Below, piece after piece: positions 60,935 through 64,000 of a DNA stretch of 64,000 nucleotides. Numbering within the stretch: position 1 is the first letter of the stretch; every line of letters begins with the position of its first letter. The position numbers were made by a program, and so were the translations under genes. The notes below the pieces were generated by a model. The model made no database searches, had not been told where the DNA came from, and worked only from the letters and a program-made list of their open reading frames with translations. Where the stretch lies: contig CAUJGP010000023.1 in NCBI GenBank assembly GCA_963170155.1, positions 124,001-188,000 on the forward strand, read 5' to 3'. The DNA comes from Bdellovibrionota bacterium. GTDB taxonomy: Bacteria > Bdellovibrionota > Bdellovibrionia > Bdellovibrionales > Bdellovibrionaceae.

Positions 60935-61676
60935 TATCAATCAACCTCACTGCACCTAAATAGAGAGCGCCCAAGCGCCGATTTTCCCAATCCTCGATAT
61001 ACTCAACTCGAAACCCGTGCTCTTCAAGTTTTTGACGTGCCGCCTGAGCACTGGGTGCTGATTTTAAACATTGGTGGAAGAGCGGTGCACGCTGACGATC
61101 TTTGGGAGTGAGCCTTACATTTCTTGAACTCATGGCTAAACCGTCTGCTTCACGGCAAGTTTCGACAGGAACAATTTGAACTTTTAGAAAAAAGGCTTTT
61201 ACCATTTCTTGGATCAAGCGTAATTGTTGATAATCCTTTTCTCCAAAAAAAGCGGAGTGTGGTTGAACAAGATTCAACAGTTTCAGCACGATTGTTAACA
61301 CCCCATTGAAATGACCTTCTCGGTAGGCTCCGCAAAAAAGATGACTCCATTTTTTTTCAATTACTTCATAGAGATAATGATCTGGGTAGAGATCGTTGTA
61401 TTGGGGAATAAAGAGGGCATCCACGCCTTCTCGTTCAGCTAAAATTTGATCCGTTTCGAGGGTGCGAGGATAGTTTTCTAAATCCTTGGAATCATTAAAT
61501 TGAGTGGGATTAACAAAAATACTGAGAATGACATGATCACTTTGCTTGCGAGCTTGTCGCAGGAGAGAAGCATGTCCTTCATGAAGAGCTCCCATCGTGG
61601 GAACAAAGCCCACGGTGCCAGAAATTTTTTGGCGGAAGTGATTGAGTTCCTCGATTGTTCTTAAAATAGAAATCAT
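60915..61676 (-). CDS. panC: Pantothenate synthetase
   Basis: A 253-residue enzyme joining pantoate and beta-alanine. It shows VGFVPTMGALHEGHASLL with the HxGH ATP-binding motif, SIFVNPTQF, the FGEKDYQQL loop and GLAMSSRNVRL with the KMSKS-like loop. AAAAGGA precedes the ATG, which overlaps the panB stop as ATGA. Confidence 0.97.
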   Translation of the reverse strand: MISILRTIEELNHFRQKISGTVGFVPTMGALHEGHASLLRQARKQSDHVILSIFVNPTQFNDSKDLENYPRTLETDQILAEREGVDALFIPQYNDLYPDHYLYEVIEKKWSHLFCGAYREGHFNGVLTIVLKLLNLVQPHSAFFGEKDYQQLRLIQEMVKAFFLKVQIVPVETCREADGLAMSSRNVRLTPKDRQRAPLFHQCLKSAPSAQAARQKLEEHGFRVEYIEDWENRRLGALYLGAVRLIDNVKIEH

Positions 61677-62479
61677 TTATAAGATTCCTTTTCAGAGGGG
61701 AAATGCCCCTCGTGAGTGTCTCTAACATAGCTCTCAATGGCTTTTTGAAACAATTCTGCGCCGTTGAGATAGTGTCGCACAAACTTAGGTTGAAACTCTT
61801 GATTGAATCCCAAGAGATCATGGAGCACTAGAATTTGGCCATCCGTATTCGCACCAGCGCCAATTCCTATAGTGGGAATGGAGAGGCTTTGAGTCACTGC
61901 TTGCGCCAAGGTGGAAGGAACGCATTCCAAGACGATGGAAAAGCAACCCGCATCTTCAAGAGCAAGAGCTTGATTTTTCAAGTGTTCCGCTGCTTTGGGG
62001 TTTTTTCCTTGAACGCGAAAGCCGCCCATTTGATAGATTGATTGAGGTGTCAAACCAATGTGTCCCATGATTGGGATGCCCGATTGAACGAGATGCTTGA
62101 TGAGTTCGATGTTACCATCAGCGCCTTCTAGTTTGACAGCATGAACTCCTGTTCTCATCAGAGTTTCAGCGGCACTGACGTTGGATTCGAAAGACTTGCG
62201 GTAGCTCATAAAAGGAAGATCTCCCACGAGAAATTGATGAGGAGCCCCTCGAACGACAGCTTCGCAGTGGAGAGCCATCATCGCAAGATTCGCTGGAAGA
62301 GTGGTTTTGTGTCCATGTTGAACCATTGCTAAGCTATCACCAATGAGTAGAGCATCAATAGGAGAAGCATCAAGGAGTTTGGCAGACCAAGAGTCATAAC
62401 AGGTCACCATTGTTATCTTTTGACCGGATTCTTTTTTCAGTTGAAAGTCTGTAACCGATTGGACTTTAATGGGTGTCAT
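61673..62479 (-). CDS. panB: 3-methyl-2-oxobutanoate hydroxymethyltransferase
   Basis: A 268-residue PanB that makes ketopantoate from ketoisovalerate. It shows VTCYDSWSAKLLDASPIDAL, GDSLAMVQHGHKTTLP with the metal site, VKLEGADG, IMGHIGLTPQSIYQMGGFR and TIGIGAGANTDGQILVLHDL. The frame is open further upstream to 62635, but the ATG at 62479 with AGGAG ten bases upstream gives the standard family N-terminus. It overlaps the end of the DUF2520 gene by 14 bases. Confidence 0.97.
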   Translation of the reverse strand: MTPIKVQSVTDFQLKKESGQKITMVTCYDSWSAKLLDASPIDALLIGDSLAMVQHGHKTTLPANLAMMALHCEAVVRGAPHQFLVGDLPFMSYRKSFESNVSAAETLMRTGVHAVKLEGADGNIELIKHLVQSGIPIMGHIGLTPQSIYQMGGFRVQGKNPKAAEHLKNQALALEDAGCFSIVLECVPSTLAQAVTQSLSIPTIGIGAGANTDGQILVLHDLLGFNQEFQPKFVRHYLNGAELFQKAIESYVRDTHEGHFPSEKESYK

Positions 62480-63305
62480 GGGATTTTTTCTCCTGTGTTT
62501 TAATCGGTGAGCCAACGTTGGAACTAAAATATTTAGAGGCGAATTCAGGCCAGGCGAGTTTAATATGGGCTGTGAAAATTTCGTTGAGGTTTGTATTTTT
62601 AAGGGCTTCGAAATTTTTTTCCAAAGTGATTTCATCGCGACGAGCGATGGGTCCTGTTAACGCTTTATTCCAGTTTGTTTTAAGGTTCAGAGTAATGCTT
62701 TCAAGATAAGGCATTAAGATTTGATCATGAATCGCAAAATTCTTTTTAAATTCTTCTAAAGCAGCTTGCCAAAGCAAGACTGTGAGATTTCCACTGGCAA
62801 CACATAGGCCATGGTAGAGGGCTTTAGCATTCTTTGGAATGTAAAAACTGGGATTCGGAAGACCTGGAAGATAGTCCGTTAATTGATGCGACGAAGAATC
62901 AAAATGAGCAAAGGGAATCTGTGGATAAAAATCAGGTTCAAATAAATCATCTCCAAAACTAATAAGAGGATGAATATTAGCGACCCCAGGGATGTCAAGA
63001 CTTCCAGAAAAATGAAGAGTCTTGGACGTGCGTAAAAAAGGATATCGTATTAAAAACTCTTCGATGGCAGAGTCTTTGATCAACAAGAGGGTATGATGAC
63101 TTGTTTCATGAAGACTTCGGAGCTCTACCATTTTTTGCTGTAGTTCTTTATCAGATGTTGAAGGAAAAGAAATGGATCTCGGGTTTAAGTCTTTAGAGTG
63201 CCAATGACAAATATCGAAGTGAAGTTGTGTGAGATAAAAATGAATGTGTTTGGCCGCACGGCCATTTCCAATAATTAAAATTTTTTCGCGTGGTACCTGT
63301 CTCAT
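62466..63305 (-). CDS. DUF2520 Rossmann-fold protein, candidate ketopantoate reductase
   Basis: A 279-residue protein. Residues 8-30 form a nucleotide-binding strand and loop (KILIIGNGRAAKHIHFYL). The C-terminal helical half has ALYHGLCVASGNLTVLLWQA and LTGPIARRDEITLEKNFEAL, hallmarks of the DUF2520 family, which resembles 6-phosphogluconate dehydrogenase-like and ketopantoate reductases. It heads a panB-panC-coaBC-coaX-panD operon that otherwise lacks the reductase between PanB and PanC. It is not a classical PanE. The loop reads GNGRAAK rather than GxGxxG, so NAD(P) binding needs to be proven. AAGGAC precedes the ATG. Confidence 0.85.
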   Translation of the reverse strand: MRQVPREKILIIGNGRAAKHIHFYLTQLHFDICHWHSKDLNPRSISFPSTSDKELQQKMVELRSLHETSHHTLLLIKDSAIEEFLIRYPFLRTSKTLHFSGSLDIPGVANIHPLISFGDDLFEPDFYPQIPFAHFDSSSHQLTDYLPGLPNPSFYIPKNAKALYHGLCVASGNLTVLLWQAALEEFKKNFAIHDQILMPYLESITLNLKTNWNKALTGPIARRDEITLEKNFEALKNTNLNEIFTAHIKLAWPEFASKYFSSNVGSPIKTQEKKSHDTH

Positions 63306-63440
63306 GGGATCAAGTCCTTATGTTAGAATGCATCCAAACTAATCGTAGAACTTTAAAATGTCGAGGAATTTTCTTGATAAAGAGGAAATTTGGGCTATTT
63401 TACAGCACCAAGAAAATGATTCTTTGAGAAGAGAAAAGCT

Positions 63441-64000
63441 ATGAAAAAAATTTATGCTGTGTTTATTGGAACTCTCACTATTATCGCATTGGTTTGGGTC
63501 ATTCAATTGACTTTAGAGGGTAAACCTGTCGCTAAAATTAAACTCAGTGAGTTTGAACAGCCACAAAAATTCAGTGATGCGATTCGAATGAGGCTCCGAC
63601 AAGAAATTAAAGATCATGCAGTTGTTTTTTTGGGTGTTGATCCTGAGGAACCGTTGCATTTTGAAATTTGGAAAGCATTTCTTCAAGAGACGGTGGAGCC
63701 AGGGTGGAAATTCGATGAAATTTTGATTGAGCAAGGTTTGAAAAAAGGAGAATCTTGGGGCCTAGGCGAAAAGCCTATTGATTTAAAGGAAAACGAAGAT
63801 TTATTGAAAGCGGATTGGAATTCACCTACAGGTAAAGAAATGCGACGAGTCGTTTTGGTACCCCACGTATTTTCATCTCAATTGATCAAAGATAATCCTG
63901 TGCAGAGGTTAAAATATCATCCTAATGAAGCCCGTTTTTTGTCCCTGAGCCTGGTGCCATTGGGAAGCAATGCTCAGGAGCCAGAAATCCAAAGGTTGCC
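63441..64000 (+). CDS. Hypothetical membrane-anchored protein (3' part outside window)
   Basis: A frame open from ATG at 63441 to the right edge, at least 186 residues. It starts with an uncleaved-looking hydrophobic segment (MKKIYAVFIGTLTIIALVWV) followed by a soluble region with no motif I recognise (EPLHFEIWKAFLQETVEPGW, KPIDLKENEDLLKADW). It is divergent from the pantothenate operon across a 135-base spacer. The ribosome site is weak. Confidence 0.7.
   Translation, partial: MKKIYAVFIGTLTIIALVWVIQLTLEGKPVAKIKLSEFEQPQKFSDAIRMRLRQEIKDHAVVFLGVDPEEPLHFEIWKAFLQETVEPGWKFDEILIEQGLKKGESWGLGEKPIDLKENEDLLKADWNSPTGKEMRRVVLVPHVFSSQLIKDNPVQRLKYHPNEARFLSLSLVPLGSNAQEPEIQRL

Overview
The window is chromosomal DNA of an AT-rich Gram-negative bacterium. 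It encodes outer-membrane and lipoprotein machinery (LolCD, an Mla-type ATPase, HldD for the LPS core, several predicted beta-barrels and lipoproteins), chemotaxis, and dense operons of housekeeping genes. The mixture suggests a Bdellovibrionota-like lineage: secreted metzincin lipoproteins, an orphan TadE/G-like protein, lipoproteins with an FQNCG-type cysteine, many taxon-restricted secreted proteins, and E. coli-like fMet tRNA and RF2. This placement is inferred from gene content, not from a phylogeny.

Region 1-4298 looks like the end of an integrated element. It holds a DNA adenine methyltransferase that runs off the left edge, an excisionase-like HTH regulator with its own promoter, an intact tyrosine recombinase and a small hypothetical gene. 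It stops at the 3' end of an initiator tRNA-fMet gene, the classical insertion site for such elements. A long inverted repeat lies next to the tRNA.

Region 4300-21300 is core genome: the maf-cdd-mlaF-like operon; folE2 followed by a Fur-family regulator; uvrA with an apparently reduced insertion domain; a secreted 2H phosphoesterase; a secreted class-3 lipase; an EVE-domain protein; prfB with its programmed +1 frameshift; lolC-lolD; and a translationally coupled aromatic operon (tyrA with chorismate mutase, aroF type, aroA).

Region 21300-40990 carries hldD-trmJ, a lipoprotein, a GcvH-like protein that lacks the lipoyl lysine and has a polyacidic tail, an outer-membrane protein, an MFS-rhodanese-valS run, an isolated secreted helical protein with strong expression signals, a large metzincin lipoprotein, rlmN-pfkB, and a Yip1-like membrane protein followed by murD.

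Region 41000-58400 has a ribosome hibernation factor, a cyclic-nucleotide-domain/zinc-ribbon fusion, a Cache-domain lipoprotein facing a chemotaxis receptor with a sigma-28-like promoter, a TadE/G-like protein, nagZ, a 43-residue basic protein, surface proteins, galU, priA and a CFI-box protein.

Region 58358-63305 is a compact six-gene minus-strand operon for pantothenate and early CoA synthesis. Its order is DUF2520 protein, panB, panC, coaBC, coaX, panD. The only missing reaction, ketopantoate reduction, is the obvious candidate role for the DUF2520 Rossmann protein at the head of the operon.
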